Positions 26,963 to 40,790 are shown, counted from the first letter of the stretch. The stretch: 64,000 bases of DNA from JAODBQ01 sp047602055 (GCA_047602055.1 JASGIG010000001.1:868001-932000), one strand, 5' to 3'. Notes: a model not told the origin generated them from the sequence alone. A program made the numbers and translations.

Positions 26963-27280
26963 TCAGGGGCCGTCCGTAGCCCGCGCCTTGGCCCGCTCGT
27001 CACCGACGGCGGCCACCACGACGACATCGTCACCCTCCTGCGCGTACGTCACCAGCCGGGCGCCGTTCGCCGTGGCGAGTGCCGATGCGCCAGAACGCCC
27101 CGACGTCACGCCGGCGAGCGCCGCGGCGTCGGCTGCGACCTGAGCCCGCTGGCGAGCGACGATCCGCACACCGAGCGCACCGGCGCCGACCGCGACCACG
27201 GCGACGAACGCCACACAGCCGAGCAGGAGCATCGTGGCCTGGCCACGATCCGGGTCATGGTCCTTCGATGGTTCGCGCAT
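26963..27280 (-). CDS. Rv3654c-type TadE-like protein
   Basis: 105 residues. DRGQATMLLLGCVAFVAVVAV is a TadE/G-like N-terminal helix, followed by RAQVAADAAALAGVTSG, the conserved DAAALAG helix. Such small proteins usually accompany tad loci; here it stands alone between gyrA and the DUF3566 gene. The downstream half is short, so it may be a minor pilin-like secreted protein. Confidence 0.65.
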   Translation of the reverse strand: MREPSKDHDPDRGQATMLLLGCVAFVAVVAVGAGALGVRIVARQRAQVAADAAALAGVTSGRSGASALATANGARLVTYAQEGDDVVVVAAVGDERAKARATDGP

Positions 27281-27377
27281 CGCGACACCTCCACATGAGC
27301 AGCACATGTTCGGCGCCGATGCCGGAGCAACGTGGCGCGATGCGGCCCGCCGAGCGGGCGATCCGACGACGCGACCG

Positions 27378-31807
<4,430 letters not shown>

Positions 31808-31996
31808 CGTGCTGGCTGACCTGCACTTTTGTGGTGGCGACCCCTGGGCTGCAGCCTCCGTGGAGGACGCCGCAACCGTCGTCGCAAACTATCGATCAGT
31901 CTACCTGAGGGGTGTGACGCGGCGGCGGAACTGCGTTGCTCTTCACCACGTGCTCACGCCCGCACGAACGCCGCTGGTCTGCGTCGCCTGGGTTCG

Positions 31997-32314
31997 TCAG
32001 CGGCGGCGGACGCGTACGTCGATCGTGTCGATCCGCGCCCCGGCGACGGCGGCGAGGCGCTCCTTGAGCGTGACCTCCAGGAAGCGCAGCTGCGTCGCCC
32101 ATGCCGGGTCGTCGACCTCGACGATCAGCCGCGTCCCGTCGAGCTTCACCGGTTGGACGTGCGCGGCGACCGGGGCGCCGACAGCGTCCTCCCAGCGCCC
32201 GAACACCCCGCCCATGGAGGCGACGGTGGTAGCCCCCACCGGGTCGTCGCGGAGGTCGCGCACGACCGCGGCGAGGCTGTCCTGCAACGGCACCAGTCCA
32301 CGCTCGTCCTTCAC
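31997..32314 (-). CDS. dciA: DciA-like (DUF721) replication protein
   Basis: 105 residues from a GTG overlapping the recF stop (GTGA). The DUF721 core is present: FGRWEDAVGAPVAAHVQPVKL, then LIVEVDDPAWATQLRFLE. DciA is the ancestral loader partner of the DnaB helicase, and in actinobacteria it sits between recF and gyrB, as here. Confidence 0.85.
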   Translation of the reverse strand: MKDERGLVPLQDSLAAVVRDLRDDPVGATTVASMGGVFGRWEDAVGAPVAAHVQPVKLDGTRLIVEVDDPAWATQLRFLEVTLKERLAAVAGARIDTIDVRVRRR

Positions 32315-33402
32315 GTCGCCACCCCGTCGAGGACGGCGCCGGCATCGATGCGCACCACCGCATCGGGGCGGGCCGCATCGGGCAGCACCCCCGCCGTCGT
32401 CAGGACCACCTGGCCGGCCGGGAGGTGTTCGAGCAGCTTCGTCGAACGGCGCGGGTCCAGCTCGCTGAGCACGTCGTCGAGCACCAGGACGGGCGCCGTA
32501 CCGGCCCGCTCGGTCACCAGGCGGTGAGCGCCAAGGCGCAGCGCCAGCGCCAGCGTGCGCTGCTCGCCTTGTGAGGCATGGGTGCGCGCCGGCATCGCCG
32601 AGATGGCCAGCTCGACCTCGTCGCGGTGCGGGCCGACGGTCGACACCCCACGGCGGACGTCGTCGCCACGAGCCGCGCCCAGCGCATCGAGCAGCCCGGT
32701 CCGCCGCCACGGCGGGTCGTAGCAGATCGTCACGTCCGTCGGCTGCTCGGCCAGGTCCCGATAGGCCGCGCCGACCATCGGGTCGAGGCGCTCGACGAGT
32801 ACGGCCCGAGCGTGCCCGAGACGCTCGCCGGCCTCGGCGAGCTTGGCGTCCCAGACGTCGAGGGTCGTCTCGATCTCCGCGTTCAACCGACCGCCGGCCT
32901 GCTTGAGCAACGTGTTGCGCTGGCGGACGATCCGGTCCAGCTCCAGCCGCAGCGCGTCGTACTTGACCGCCAGCGCGACGAGCGTTGCGTCGAGGAACGC
33001 CCGACGGTCCTGCGGGCCACCCTTGATCAGCGTCAGGTCGTCCGGCGAGAAGACGGTGACCCGCATCACCCCGAGCAGGTCACGGGCCCGCCCGAGCCGC
33101 TGACGGTTGACCTGCGCCCGGTTGCGGCCGTGGCGGCTCAGCTCCAGCTCGACGAGCACCTCGCGACCGTCGTCGTGCACGACCGTGGCCCGGACGATCG
33201 CCGCATCGGCACCGAGGCGGATCAACGCCTCGTTCGGCGCGCCACGGAAGCTGTCGAGCGTAGCCAGGTAGGCGAGCGCCTCGGCCAGGTTCGTCTTGCC
33301 CTGGCCGTTCAGGCCGACGACGGCGGTGATCCCCGGGTCGAGCTCGAACGTCGCGCCGGCATAGTTGCGGAAGTCGACCAGCTCCAACCGCCGTACGATC
33401 AC
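32311..33402 (-). CDS. recF: DNA replication and repair protein RecF
   Basis: 363 residues. Walker A GLNGQGKTNLAEA, ABC-type signature SQGEQRTLALALRLG and Walker B VLVLDDVLSELD. Loads RecA at gaps. Follows dnaN on the same strand. Confidence 0.95.
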   Translation of the reverse strand: MIVRRLELVDFRNYAGATFELDPGITAVVGLNGQGKTNLAEALAYLATLDSFRGAPNEALIRLGADAAIVRATVVHDDGREVLVELELSRHGRNRAQVNRQRLGRARDLLGVMRVTVFSPDDLTLIKGGPQDRRAFLDATLVALAVKYDALRLELDRIVRQRNTLLKQAGGRLNAEIETTLDVWDAKLAEAGERLGHARAVLVERLDPMVGAAYRDLAEQPTDVTICYDPPWRRTGLLDALGAARGDDVRRGVSTVGPHRDEVELAISAMPARTHASQGEQRTLALALRLGAHRLVTERAGTAPVLVLDDVLSELDPRRSTKLLEHLPAGQVVLTTAGVLPDAARPDAVVRIDAGAVLDGVAT

Positions 33403-33463
33403 GGCTCGACCCTACGGCACCCTGCTCAATGCGCCCCGCGACGTTGGTTCGCTCGCTTTGCTC

Positions 33464-34558
33464 TCACGGCACGCGTACGGGCATCAAGAGGTACAGATAG
33501 TCGCCGGCACCGACGCCGCGGACGACGGCCGGCTTCAACGCATCCTGCGTGGACAGGGTGATCTCGTCGCCCGCGGAGGCTTCGATCCCGGCAGCCAGGT
33601 AGTCAGGGTTGAACGCCACCGTCAGCTCGGAACCAGCATAGCTGGCGTCCAGCTCCTCGTCGGCACTGCCGATGTCCTGGGTGACGGCGGAGACACCGAG
33701 CACGTCGCCACCCATCCGCAGGCGCACCGGCGTGGCATCACGGGCGAGGATCTTGACGCGGCGGATGGCTTCGAGCAGCGCCTCGCGCGACACCGTCAGC
33801 GTGTTCGGGTGCGACGGCGGGATCAGCTGGCGGTAGTTGGGGAACTCGCCCTCGATCAGCCGGGTGGTCAGCCGGGTGCCGCCGACCTCGAACGTCGCGT
33901 CACGCTCGCCGAGCCGCAGGGTGAGGTCGCCGCCGCCGCCGACCAGGCGCTGCAACTCGACCAGCGCCCGCCCGGGCACCAGCACCTTCTGGCCGACCCC
34001 GAGCACCGAGGTGTCGGCCAGGTCGCGCACGGCCAGCCGGTATGAGTCCGTGGCCACGAGGCGCAGCCCGTCGTTCTCGGCGGTCAACAAGACGCCGGTG
34101 AGGATCGGCCGGTTGTCGTCGGTGCTCGCCGCCCTGACGACCTGGCGCAGTGCGTCGCCGAACGCGGCCGCCGGCACGGTGACACCGTCGGCCGCCGGCG
34201 TCGGCAGGCGCGGGTAGTCGTCGATCGACAGCGGTCGGACGCTGAACTGTGACCGACCACCGGTGATGCTCACGTCGTCGGCGGCCACGGCGACCTCGAC
34301 CTTGCCGTCGCTCAACGAACGGACGATCTCGGCGGCGAGGCGCGCCGGCAGGACGACGCCCCCGTCGCTGTCACCGCCGACGGTGACGCCAAGCTGGATC
34401 GTCAGGTCGAGGTCCGTCCCGGTGACGGTCAGCTCGTCGCCGGCCAGCTCGAGCCGCACCCCCGACAGCACCGGGAGCGCAGCGCTCCGCCCGGTCGCCG
34501 CCCGTCCGGCGGTGGCCAGTGCCTCGGCGAGCAGCTCACGTTCGCAACGAAACTTCAC
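33464..34558 (-). CDS. dnaN: DNA polymerase III beta sliding clamp
   Basis: 364 residues with the three clamp domains (MKFRCERELLAEALATAGRA; TDSYRLAVRD; FNPDYLAAGIEA) and the conserved C-terminal YLLMPVR. Normal length. Located after dnaA. Confidence 0.96.
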   Translation of the reverse strand: MKFRCERELLAEALATAGRAATGRSAALPVLSGVRLELAGDELTVTGTDLDLTIQLGVTVGGDSDGGVVLPARLAAEIVRSLSDGKVEVAVAADDVSITGGRSQFSVRPLSIDDYPRLPTPAADGVTVPAAAFGDALRQVVRAASTDDNRPILTGVLLTAENDGLRLVATDSYRLAVRDLADTSVLGVGQKVLVPGRALVELQRLVGGGGDLTLRLGERDATFEVGGTRLTTRLIEGEFPNYRQLIPPSHPNTLTVSREALLEAIRRVKILARDATPVRLRMGGDVLGVSAVTQDIGSADEELDASYAGSELTVAFNPDYLAAGIEASAGDEITLSTQDALKPAVVRGVGAGDYLYLLMPVRVP

Positions 34559-34784
34559 AGCGTTGCCTCTCCCATTCGAAGGTGATGATCAGGTAATAGC
34601 GTTAATAGGTGGTGTGGATTGTGGACGAACCGGCATCGTCCCAGGTCAGCGATGATGCCCGTGTCCCCACGGGTGTCCCTGTGTCTGCACAGGTCGCGAA
34701 TCACGGGCGTGTGATTCAGTGGACAGCGTCGAGTTGTCCGCAGGACCATGCCAGCGCGTCCACATCGTCGTCCACACCCGGCGG
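34559..34784. other. dnaA-dnaN intergenic region: likely oriC
   Basis: 226 bases. Near-consensus DnaA boxes (TTGTCCACA with one mismatch) at 34620-34628 (-), 34734-34742 (+) and 34768-34776 (+), with weaker ones at 34613-34621 and 34756-34764. An AT-rich patch (GGTAATAGCGTTAATAGG, about 34591-34609) could be the unwinding element. Genes on the two sides run away from this area. Confidence 0.75.
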
Positions 34785-36176
34785 TCATGCCCGCTTCAAC
34801 TGCTGGACGAGGTCGGTGACCTGGTCGTAGATCTGCTGGCGCTCCTTCATCAGCCGTTGGATCTTGTCGACGGCGTGGATGACGGTGGTGTGGTCCCGCC
34901 CGCCGAACAGCCGGGCGATGGCCGGGTAGCTGAGGTCGGTGAGCTCGCGGAACACGTACATGGCCGTTTGCCGTGCCGTGACCAGCGGTCGTTGACGGCT
35001 CTTGCCGCGCAGCGCCTCCACGCTGTAGCCGAGGATCCCGGCGATCTCGCTGAGCAACTCGTCGTCGGTGCGCGGCTTGACGTAGTTCTGATGGATCAGG
35101 TCGGCGAGCAGGCCTTCGGCGAGGTGGATGGTGATCGGGACGTCGTTCAGGCTGGCGTAGGCGGTGATCCGGATCAGCGCACCCTCGAGCTCGCGGATGT
35201 TGCTGGTGATCCGACTGGCGATGAACTCGAGCACCTCCGCTGGCACGTGGATGTGGTCGCGCTCGGACTTGTTGCGCAGGATCGCCAGGCGAGTCTCCAG
35301 GTCCGGCGGCTGGACGTCGGTGAGCAGGCCCCACTTGAACCGGCCGCGCAGGCGCTCCTCCAGGGTGGGGATCGCGTCGGGGAGGCGGTCGCTGGAGATG
35401 ACGATCTGCTTGTTCGCACCGTGCAACGAGTTGAACGTGTGGAAGAACTCCTCCTGAAGGCCTTCTTTGCCCTCCATGAACTGGATGTCGTCGATGAGCA
35501 GGACGTCGATGTCGCGGTAGCGGCGCTTGAAGTTCGCCGTCGAGTTCGTGCGGATTGCGTCGACGTACTCGTTGAGGAACGTCTCGGTGCTGACGTAACG
35601 GACGATGTCGTGCTGGTAGTGGGCGGCGACGTAGTGCCCGATGGCGTGCAGCAGGTGGGTCTTGCCGAGGCCGGCCGAGCCGTAGATGAACAACGGGTTG
35701 TAGGAGCGGCCGGGCGTCTCGGCGACGCGCAGTGCCGCGGCGAGAGCGAACTGGTTCGACGTCCCCTTGACGAACGCGTCGAACGTGTAGCGGGGATTGA
35801 TCCCCGGGACCTCGCTGCCACGCTGCGGGATGTTGCCGCTACCGAGTGTGAGATGTCCGTTGGCGGATGGCTCGAACGACTCCTCGCCGGGTCGATCGTC
35901 GGCGAGGTCGAAGCTCGGTGGCTCCGGCGTCTGCACCTCGACGAAGAACTGGCAGCCCGACGAGCCGATCTCTTCCAGCGCGTCACGGACCATCGGCAGG
36001 TAGCGCGACAGGATCCGGTCCCTGACGTGGCTGTTCGGGGCGCTGACGCGCAGCTCGGTCGGCGTGGTGCTGTCGAGGGCGATCACGTCCTGGAACGTCG
36101 ACAACCAGACGGCATTGGAGACCTGCTCGCGCAGCAGATCCGCCACCGCCGTCCACACCCGGTCGTGCTCGTCCAC
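34785..36176 (-). CDS. dnaA: Chromosomal replication initiator DnaA
   Basis: 463 residues from the GTG at 36176, which has AGAGGTGA upstream; another GTG lies at 36194. Domain I (VWTAVADLLREQVS), domain III AAA+ (FIYGSAGLGKTHLLHA; DVLLIDDIQF) and domain IV with the DnaA signature GGRDHTTVIHAVDKI. Complete length. Confidence 0.97.
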   Translation of the reverse strand: MDEHDRVWTAVADLLREQVSNAVWLSTFQDVIALDSTTPTELRVSAPNSHVRDRILSRYLPMVRDALEEIGSSGCQFFVEVQTPEPPSFDLADDRPGEESFEPSANGHLTLGSGNIPQRGSEVPGINPRYTFDAFVKGTSNQFALAAALRVAETPGRSYNPLFIYGSAGLGKTHLLHAIGHYVAAHYQHDIVRYVSTETFLNEYVDAIRTNSTANFKRRYRDIDVLLIDDIQFMEGKEGLQEEFFHTFNSLHGANKQIVISSDRLPDAIPTLEERLRGRFKWGLLTDVQPPDLETRLAILRNKSERDHIHVPAEVLEFIASRITSNIRELEGALIRITAYASLNDVPITIHLAEGLLADLIHQNYVKPRTDDELLSEIAGILGYSVEALRGKSRQRPLVTARQTAMYVFRELTDLSYPAIARLFGGRDHTTVIHAVDKIQRLMKERQQIYDQVTDLVQQLKRA

Positions 36177-36459
36177 CTGGTCACCTCTCCACACCAGCCC
36201 ACCGTGTCCACAGTGTTGTCCACATCATGTGGAAACTCGCTGTGGCTGGCATCCGTGAGCCTGGCACGCTACCAGTCGTCGCGGCGAGGCTGAAGTGGCG
36301 CCGTGTCACCGGCCGCAGTTCCGGTGGCACAGCCCTGGTTGGGAGCGTCCGTCATGTGCCGTAACCTGGCGCGATTGGCTCGCCGGCCCGTCCCGGCGTG
36401 GTCGTGACCATCGAATACCAGCAGCTTCGCCATGCCAGGCGCAGCGCAAGGAGGGCTGC
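36177..36459. promoter_or_regulatory. dnaA-rpmH intergenic region with DnaA boxes
   Basis: A perfect DnaA box TTGTCCACA at 36216-36224, a one-mismatch box at 36204-36212 and a weaker one at 36229-36237, all within 35 bases of the dnaA start. This cluster is suited to dnaA autoregulation and may belong to a bipartite origin. The right half carries the rpmH promoter; AAGGAGGG precedes the rpmH GTG. Confidence 0.7.
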
Positions 36460-36594
36460 GTGAAGCGCACGTTCCAACCGAACAATCGCCGCCGGGCGAA
36501 GAAGCACGGGTTCCGGGCGCGGATGAGCACGCGCGCCGGTCGGGCCGTGCTCAAGTCCCGCCGCGACAAGGGCCGTCACCGGCTGTCGGCTTGA
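36460..36594 (+). CDS. rpmH: Ribosomal protein bL34
   Basis: 44 residues from a GTG: MKRTFQPNNRRRAKKHGFRA, the invariant L34 sequence. Strong ribosome site. First gene right of the origin. Confidence 0.97.
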   Translation: MKRTFQPNNRRRAKKHGFRARMSTRAGRAVLKSRRDKGRHRLSA

Positions 36595-36938
36595 TCTGGC
36601 GGGTCCGCGGCCGCAACTCCTTCGGGCGTCTCGGCACCGATGGTCGGCGGATTCGGGCCGGAGTCCTGTGGTGCACGTTCGTCGCCGATCCCAACCTCGT
36701 GCCGCCGCGTGTCGCGTTCGCACTCGGACGCACATTGGGGCCGGCCGTCACCCGCAACCGCTTGCGACGACGCTTGCGCGTCCTGCTGTCGTCCGTAACG
36801 CTGCCGGCAGGTCTGTACCTGGTGGGCGCCCGGCCGGACGCCGTCGAACAGTCGTTCGCCGAACTGAGGTTCGGCGTCGACTTGATGGTCAGACGGATCA
36901 CCGCGGCCGCGAGCATGGCCGCGCCGCCGGTTTCCTGA
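36591..36938 (+). CDS. rnpA: Ribonuclease P protein component
   Basis: 115 residues from a TTG that overlaps the rpmH stop. Carries the family core RVAFALGRTLGPAVTRNRLRRRLR, including the RNR motif. Protein subunit of the tRNA-maturing ribozyme. The overlap with rpmH and yidD indicates co-translation. Confidence 0.9.
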   Translation: MIWRVRGRNSFGRLGTDGRRIRAGVLWCTFVADPNLVPPRVAFALGRTLGPAVTRNRLRRRLRVLLSSVTLPAGLYLVGARPDAVEQSFAELRFGVDLMVRRITAAASMAAPPVS

Positions 36939-37180
36939 TGCGCTGGATCGTGCGCTACCAGCGGGCGTTCGACGGGCGACCGTCGCCGTGCCGCTTCACG
37001 CCGTCGTGCTCCACCTATGCACTGGAGGCGCTGGACATGCACGGCGCGGTACGCGGCTCATGGCTGGCCGTGCGCCGGCTGCTGCGCTGTCGCCCATTTG
37101 GACCTTCGGGCTGGGACCCTGTGCCCGAGCCCGTCGTCGACGACCACCGGGGGCGTGAGCGCCCCCGTCGAGAGAGGTAG
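36938..37180 (+). CDS. yidD: Membrane protein insertion efficiency factor YidD
   Basis: 80 residues. CRFTPSCSTYALEALDMHG and RCRPFGPSGWDPVP are the YidD signature with its conserved Cys. ATG overlaps the rnpA stop (TGATG). Confidence 0.93.
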   Translation: MRWIVRYQRAFDGRPSPCRFTPSCSTYALEALDMHGAVRGSWLAVRRLLRCRPFGPSGWDPVPEPVVDDHRGRERPRRER

Positions 37181-38229
37181 TGCGGATGCTCGGCATCGGC
37201 CTGTACGAACCCGCCGGCTGGCTGCTGGCCCAGTTCTATCGATTCGTCCCGAACTACATCGTGGCCATCTCGGGGATGGCGCTACTGGTGATGATCATCA
37301 CCGCGCCCTTGGTGCTGAAGAGCACCAAGGGGATGCTCGAGATGCAAAAGTTGCAGCCACACATGCGCCGGCTGCAGGCCGAGCACCGCGGTGATCGCCA
37401 GAAGCTCAACGAAGAGATGATGAAGCTCTACCAGGAGCACAAGGTCAACCCGTTGGCCTCGTGCCTTCCCCTGGTGCTGCAGTTTCCGGTGTTCATCATC
37501 ATGTTCCGGGTGCTGCATGGCCTGACGAGCACGGGATCGGACGGCGCGTTCACTCCCAAGTTCATTCCGAAGGACAGCGCGCTCTACCACTCGCTGCTCG
37601 GCCAGACGAAGATGATGTCCTGGGGCCTCGATCTGGCCCAGCGCCCGCTGCACATGGTCCAGCAAGGCTTCTGGCCGGGCATCGTCTACGCCCTGCTGGT
37701 GGTGGTACTCGGCAGCCTCTACTTCGTCCAGCAGCGGATGGTGGCGGCTCGTGCAACGGTCGCGCCGACCATGTCGCCGACCCAGCAGAAGTTGATGCAG
37801 TACCTGCCGGTCATCTTCGCCGTCTTCCTGTTCTTCTACTTGACGGGTCTGGTCATCTACTACATGGCCCAGGCGGTCTTTCGCATCGGCCTGCAGTACT
37901 ACATCACGCGCAAGTTCTACCACGGTGAGGAATCGCTCGGCCGCCAGGCGATCGCTGCCGGGAACGAGGCCCGCGAACTGGCGAAGAAGGATGGCGGTGG
38001 CGGCGGTCTGTTCGCCAACGCCAAGCGTGAAGCGCAGGCGGCCCGGGGACAGCAGCTGCCGGCCAAGGGTTCGAAAGGGTCGGGCACGACCAAGGCCACT
38101 GACGCGCCGGCGCCGGTGAACAGCAAGCGGGTGACGCAGCCGAAGAATCGCCCGACCAACACACGACCACCGTCGAGCGGCCGGGCGGCTCGTCCCGGCG
38201 GTTCTGGTTCGTCGAAGAAGAAGCCGTAG
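37180..38229 (+). CDS. yidC: Membrane protein insertase YidC (short Gram-positive type)
   Basis: 349 residues, GTG at 37180 or ATG at 37186, with AGAGAGG upstream. Five membrane segments: NYIVAISGMALLVMIITAPL, then the basic loop (KLQPHMRRLQAEHRGDRQKL), LPLVLQFPVFIIMFRVLHGL and YLPVIFAVFLFFYLTGLVIYY. The lysine-rich tail (residues 250-349) may bind ribosomes. Confidence 0.95.
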   Translation: MRMLGIGLYEPAGWLLAQFYRFVPNYIVAISGMALLVMIITAPLVLKSTKGMLEMQKLQPHMRRLQAEHRGDRQKLNEEMMKLYQEHKVNPLASCLPLVLQFPVFIIMFRVLHGLTSTGSDGAFTPKFIPKDSALYHSLLGQTKMMSWGLDLAQRPLHMVQQGFWPGIVYALLVVVLGSLYFVQQRMVAARATVAPTMSPTQQKLMQYLPVIFAVFLFFYLTGLVIYYMAQAVFRIGLQYYITRKFYHGEESLGRQAIAAGNEARELAKKDGGGGGLFANAKREAQAARGQQLPAKGSKGSGTTKATDAPAPVNSKRVTQPKNRPTNTRPPSSGRAARPGGSGSSKKKP

Positions 38230-38238
38230 GAGCAGACG

Positions 38239-39081
38239 ATGGAGTGGGTCGAGACCACCGCACGCACGATTGACGAGGCGAGGGAGCTGGCGTTGGATCA
38301 GCTCGGCGTCGCCGAGGACGACGCCGAGATCGTCGTCGTCGACGAACCCAAGAGCGGCCTGTTCGGTCGACTACGTGGTGAGGCTCGGGTCCGCGCCCGC
38401 GTCCGTCCCACGCAGGCTCGCCCGAAAGTTGAACATCGTGACCGCCGCCGTGGGCGGGGTCGGGATGGTCGTGAGTCGCGGGAGCAGCACGACGGTCGCC
38501 CGGATGAACGACGCTCGACGACGCAGGCTGAGAGCATCGAAGGGTCGCCGTCGACCGGTGGCCAGCCGAGGTCGACCGATCACCGAAACGGTGACACAGA
38601 CAAGGAGCCAGCCGTGAACGCAGCCGCCGTGGGAGCACAGGCCCGTCAGTTCGTCGAGGATCTGGTCGCGGCGTTCGGCCTGCGGGGAGAGACGACGCTC
38701 ACCAAGGACGGGGACGACCTCGAGGTGCAGGTGTCCGGTGACGACCTCGGCCTGCTGGTCGGGCCGAGGGGCACGACGTTGCAGGCGGTACAGGATCTTG
38801 CCCGCGTCGCGTCGCAGCGACGGCTCGGTGATCACAGCACCCGCTTGCGCGTGGACGTCGGCGGGTATCGGGTGCGTCGTCGGGAGGCGCTGATCCGCTT
38901 CGCCGGCCAGGTCGCCGACGAGGTGCGTGCCTCGGGCACGGCTCGGGCGCTCGAGCCGATGCCGTCGTCGGATCGGAAGGTCGTCCACGAGGCGCTGCTC
39001 GGGGTGGACGGCGTGACGACCCGCTCGGAGGGTGACGATCCGTATCGCCGGGTGATCATCGATCCGGTGTCGGCTGGCTGA
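38239..39081 (+). CDS. jag: Jag/EloR RNA-binding protein
   Basis: 280 residues. Jag-N domain (residues 1-50, MEWVETTARTIDEARELAL), an Arg/Asp-rich linker, KH domain with VGPRGTTLQAVQDLAR (GxxG) and R3H domain ending VVHEALLGVDGVTTRSEG. It regulates cell elongation. Ten bases after yidC. Confidence 0.92.
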   Translation: MEWVETTARTIDEARELALDQLGVAEDDAEIVVVDEPKSGLFGRLRGEARVRARVRPTQARPKVEHRDRRRGRGRDGRESREQHDGRPDERRSTTQAESIEGSPSTGGQPRSTDHRNGDTDKEPAVNAAAVGAQARQFVEDLVAAFGLRGETTLTKDGDDLEVQVSGDDLGLLVGPRGTTLQAVQDLARVASQRRLGDHSTRLRVDVGGYRVRRREALIRFAGQVADEVRASGTARALEPMPSSDRKVVHEALLGVDGVTTRSEGDDPYRRVIIDPVSAG

Positions 39082-39105
39082 CCGCACAGATCGGCACACG
39101 CCGTC

Positions 39106-39666
39106 GTGACGGCGGATGAGAACGCGGCACTGCTCGCCGTCTTGACGTCGATCCGCGACCGGGGCGCGATCGGCGAAGCCTCGCTGCCCGACGCGATCGC
39201 TCATGCCGAACGTTTCGTCGGGCTGCTGCCCGACGGCACGGCGGTGGCTGATCTCGGCTCGGGCGGTGGCCTTCCCGGTCTGGTGATTGCCGTACGACGT
39301 TCTGATCTTCGCCTGACACTCATCGAGCGACGTGCGAGCCGAGCTGATCTGCTGCGACGGGCGGTGGTCCGGTTGGACCTCGGTGAGCGGGTGGATGTCC
39401 TCGATGCCGACGTGCGTAACGTGGCACGAGATGGCCGAGTGTTCGACGCCGTAACGGCGCGCAGCTTTGCCGCTCCCTTGGTGTTCGCGCAGCTCGCCGC
39501 ACCGCTGTGCCGAGCGGATGGCCTGGCGTTGGTCAGCGAGCCACCGGCGGGCACCGTCGGCAACTACAGCGGTGACGAACGCTGGCCGGCGGGTGAGCTG
39601 GCACGGCTCGGCTGGGATGATGACGGTGTCGCGCAAGGTATCCGCCGGTTGCGTCGCCGTGGCTGA
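39106..39666 (+). CDS. rsmG: 16S rRNA (guanine-N7) methyltransferase RsmG
   Basis: 186 residues from a GTG. AdoMet-binding motif VADLGSGGGLPGLVIA, then LTLIERRASRADLLRRAV and AVTARSFAAPL. Slightly short compared with the usual 200-220 residues but all core motifs are there. Left of the first parS site. Confidence 0.93.
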   Translation: MTADENAALLAVLTSIRDRGAIGEASLPDAIAHAERFVGLLPDGTAVADLGSGGGLPGLVIAVRRSDLRLTLIERRASRADLLRRAVVRLDLGERVDVLDADVRNVARDGRVFDAVTARSFAAPLVFAQLAAPLCRADGLALVSEPPAGTVGNYSGDERWPAGELARLGWDDDGVAQGIRRLRRRG

Positions 39667-39679
39667 ACGCGTTCGTGAT

Positions 39680-39693
39680 GTTCCACGTGGAAC
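39680..39693 (+). promoter_or_regulatory. parS-like ParB binding site 1
   Basis: Perfect 14-base palindrome GTTCCACGTGGAAC, two substitutions from the classical GTTTCACGTGAAAC. Lies 14 bases after rsmG. Identical core at 43554, just before parA. Confidence 0.85.
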
Positions 39694-39828
39694 GTCGTGA
39701 GGATGCGCACGCGAGGTCTACCGATTGATTGGTCGCCGAATGGCGGGGTCGGTCAGCCCGACCGCGATCGCCGAGGCGATCGATGACGTGACGGGTGGAA
39801 AGCAGTTCCGGTCCGCCGGTGAGACGAA

Positions 39829-40131
39829 CGGTGGCAAGTCCGGGTTGGGTCTCGTGGCTGATCTCGGTGAGCCACGTTCGGGGACGATCACGGCCGAGAT
39901 CGTCAGTGCCCCGTACCAGATCGAGGTTCTCACCGCGTCGGGCGAGATGCCGGCGTCGCTGCAGTCGGGGTGGACGTCGGTGGCCACGGATGCCGACACG
40001 TCTGCCGGCACGGTGACGGTCAACGTCGACGGCGCCCGGTACGTGGCGGTGCTGTTCCACGAGCTCGGCAAGGACAGCACCTGCAGCCGGAACCGGTTCC
40101 GCGGGGCGATCGGCGAGATCAGCTTCCGGGC
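39829..40131 (+). repeat. 303-bp inverted copy of the kinase 3' end
   Basis: Identical over its whole length to the reverse complement of 50410-50712, the last part of the Ser/Thr kinase gene. Here it has no kinase domain; it is joined on the right directly to the 3' end of a broken istB gene (after the codons for GTSYR) and on the left to unrelated sequence. Either a recent duplication caught in a mobile element or a chimeric assembly join. Confidence 0.9.
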
Positions 40132-40790
40132 GGTAGCTGGTGCCTTTGAGCGTGAGGACGTCGGCGTGGTGGACGATGCGGTCGATCATCGTGGCGTGTT
40201 CGTAGCGTGACGACACGAGTTGGAACACCAAGTTGGCGGCGTCTTGCTCGAACGGGCGGTAGCCGACCTCGTCGATGATGATCAGCCCGTAGCGGCGTAG
40301 CCGGGCGAGCTCGGCTGGGATTTGCTGTGGCGATGGGCGTCGGTGAGGCGGGCGACCCAGTCGACCGCGGTGGCGAACAGGACCCGGTGTCGGTGGTGGG
40401 CGGCGACAATCCCGAGCGCGGTGGCGAGGTGGGTTTTGCCGGTGCCGGGCGGGCCGAACAGGACGACGTTGCGGGCCTCCGTCGAGAACGCGCCCGAGGT
40501 GAGCGAGGTGACTTGCTGGGGGGCGGCGGGTTGCTGGTCCCAGTCGAAGTCATCGAGGGTCTTGACGGCAGCGAACCCGGCCCAAAGGATCCGCTGTTGC
40601 GCGCCCGAGGCGTTGCGGACGGGGACTGCGCGCTCGAGCACCGCAGTGAGGTAGTCCTCGTGCGTCCAGCCGGCATCACGTGCCTGGTCGGCGAGACGGG
40701 CGGCAGCCTCGGTGATTCGAGAGCCTTGAGCGCGGCGGCGAGGTAGTGGATCTGGCGGACCGCGTCTGTCGCCCGCCAGTGGCATGGGAC
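40132..40790 (-). pseudogene. IstB-like IS21 helper ATPase remnant
   Basis: Reading leftward: RQIHYLAAALKA (frame 1), ITEAAARLADQARDAGWTHE ... Walker A LFGPPGTGKTHLATALG (frame 2), then AELARLRRYGLIIIDEVGYR and DRIVHHADVLTLKGTSYR (frame 3). Frame changes lie near 40716 and 40325, and the sensor-1 segment normally between SSRYEHA and MIDRIVHH is missing. IstB proteins help the IstA transposase choose targets. This copy is dead and its own istA is absent. Confidence 0.8.

Noticed and set aside
39725..40210. Rightward 161-codon frame read as a new discoidin-like gene
   Set aside because: Its only protein-like part is the 303-bp copy of the kinase end; both flanks are unrelated or antisense to istB.
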